64,000 nt of DNA from Changshengia sp963803165 (lineage in GTDB: Bacteria; Chloroflexota; Dormibacteria; Aeolococcales; Aeolococcaceae), in the NCBI GenBank assembly GCA_963803165.1, contig CAWDLK010000004.1:372001-436000 (forward strand), read 5' to 3'. The notes under the pieces were generated by a model. That model did no database searches and had not been told where the DNA came from. It worked only from the letters and a program-made list of their open reading frames with translations. The position numbers were made by a program, and so were the translations under genes. Shown piece after piece: positions 63,283 to 64,000 of the stretch (position 1 is the stretch's first letter; the number at the start of each line of letters is the position of its first letter).

Positions 63283-63719
63283 GTCGCCGTATCCGCACCC
63301 CGGCTGAGATCGGGCCCAGCTCTCAGCGGCCGGGCCATGACGGCCGCATCATCTCTCGGCCCCTGTGACAGCGCCGATGCACGATGCCGAAGATGGGTGA
63401 CGGGGATCGACGAAGGTTGCCGGTTCGTGACGAGCCGGTGGCCCGGGGCACCCGCTCCGCGGTGCCTGCGTCGACACCGTCGACGTGGCGTCCCCACCGG
63501 TGGGAGGGCTTCGCGACGAGGGCTGGTCTGCCGCTCAGCCCTCCCCGGCTGGGAATCAGGCACCAGAGGTCGTGGGAAGTGCCCGTCTCCAAGGAGCCGC
63601 GCCGGTGAGAGCGTTTCCACACTCTAGGGGCGCCGGCCGCCACTGTCAACCGGTGAACACCGGGGCGGGGTCCGCCGCCGTGGTGGGAGCGGCTCTTCGC
63701 CCGCGGGGGCGGAGCGCGA
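63283..63719. other. 437-bp gap without a convincing gene
   Basis: No coding frame here looks protein-like, and the longest (63270-63620 on the minus strand) is Arg/Pro-rich and without family features. The gap contains an operator-like site at 63606-63619 and several short GC-rich palindromes. If transcription begins near that site, the chemoreceptor message would have a leader of about 320 nt. Confidence 0.5.
63606..63619. promoter_or_regulatory. LacI-type operator-like site O3 with -10 box
   Basis: TGAGAGCGTTTCCA matches the CebR/CelR consensus at 11 of 14 bases. It is followed by CACTCTAG, as O1 is, so both sites carry the same TAGAGT -10-like box on the minus strand (here 63621-63626). 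It lies upstream of the chemoreceptor gene. Confidence 0.45.
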
Positions 63720-64000
63720 TCAGGCGAGCGCGGGGGTGCCGGAGAACCCGCTGAACGCGTCGAGGAGGAGCGTCTCCAACAGGAGCATCGGCTGGGCGTA
63801 GGCGGCGACCTCGGCGCTGGCGCGCAGCAGCCGGTCGAGGATCCGGCCGGCCCTTCCGGGAGCGAGCGCCCGAGCCCACGCCTCGGACTCGCGGCTCCGG
63901 CTGCGCAGCCGCGCCAGCTCCGGCGCGCCGGCGGCCCTCACCGCCACGTCGCGGACGAACGAGGCCCAGATGGCGAGGTCGAGGAGGAGGCGCTCCCGGC
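63720..64000 (-). CDS. holB: C-terminal part of a probable DNA polymerase III delta-prime subunit
   Basis: About 93 C-terminal residues are visible before the window edge. The helix-rich sequence (LLLDLAIWASFVRDVAVRAA, then ASAEVAAYAQPMLLLETLLL) resembles the collar domain of HolB/DnaX-type clamp-loader proteins, where NPRLALEALLL is usual. The assignment is tentative because the ATPase part is outside the window. It ends 437 bp upstream of the chemoreceptor gene in the same orientation. Confidence 0.5.
   Translation of the reverse strand, partial: RERLLLDLAIWASFVRDVAVRAAGAPELARLRSRSRESEAWARALAPGRAGRILDRLLRASAEVAAYAQPMLLLETLLLDAFSGFSGTPALA

Noticed and set aside
63283..63600. Possible cyclic di-GMP riboswitch before the chemoreceptor gene
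   Set aside because: The minus strand has short look-alikes (GGCAGACC and CGCGAAGCC) but only seven bases lie between the expected parts, too few for the P1b stem. A covariance-model search would decide.
63270..63620. A 116-codon minus-strand frame starting at the O3 operator
   Set aside because: Arg/Pro-rich product without family features, overlapping the chemoreceptor start in another frame. More likely untranslated leader.

Overview
The window is very GC-rich, densely packed bacterial chromosome. I count 53 protein genes (two of them cut by the window edges) and one tRNA, and I see no rRNA, insertion sequence, CRISPR array or phage gene. Several features fit a monoderm-like, high-GC lineage such as Actinomycetota or Chloroflexota/Dormibacterota: a fused AccD-AccA, a paired ArsA/Get3-like ATPase, a CebR/CelR-type operator, many GTGA or ATGA gene overlaps, and frequent -10 boxes only 6-9 nt before the start codon. 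The phylum is an inference and I cannot place it more closely.

Left part (1-31 kb), mostly housekeeping. A biotin ligase (birA) is separated from fabH and a fused acetyl-CoA carboxylase carboxyltransferase by an actinobacterial-looking islet (about 1055-4931: VOC protein, UvrA-like ABC ATPase, AraC regulator, second VOC protein). The islet carries two copies of a roughly 74-bp promoter module. Then come a HAD phosphatase, a peroxiredoxin behind a striking AT-rich palindrome, an F420 reductase-like protein, an SbcD/SbcC-like pair, two ArsA-like ATPases, a second peroxiredoxin, a SirB1-like protein, dxs, a lipoprotein and Maf. A four-gene block of complex-I-like membrane subunits with no catalytic subunit (22.0-26.3 kb) follows, then valS, clpX and clpP.

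Middle part (31-46.7 kb). A small zinc-ribbon gene, tig, tRNA-Leu(UAG) and two small conserved genes lead into a nitrogen-assimilation island: glnA, ferredoxin, an unknown gene, amt, glnB, a second amt, a PucR-type regulator and a second glnA-like gene. A shared palindromic motif (minus-strand consensus CTTGTGC-N5-GCACAAA) lies 83-134 bp upstream of both amt genes and both glutamine synthetase genes, which suggests one local regulon. A GAF-GGDEF-EAL protein follows.

Right part (46.7-64 kb). An operon joins a thiosulfate sulfurtransferase, a TusA-like protein and a GH1 beta-glucosidase. After hisC comes a probable cellobiose/cello-oligosaccharide locus on the minus strand: a LacI regulator with a 13/14 match to the CebR/CelR operator at its start codon, a complete Opp/Dpp-type ABC transporter, its lipoprotein binding protein and a GH94 phosphorylase. 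A methyl-accepting chemoreceptor lies upstream and has a related operator. The window ends in the C-terminus of a probable DNA polymerase III delta-prime subunit (holB).
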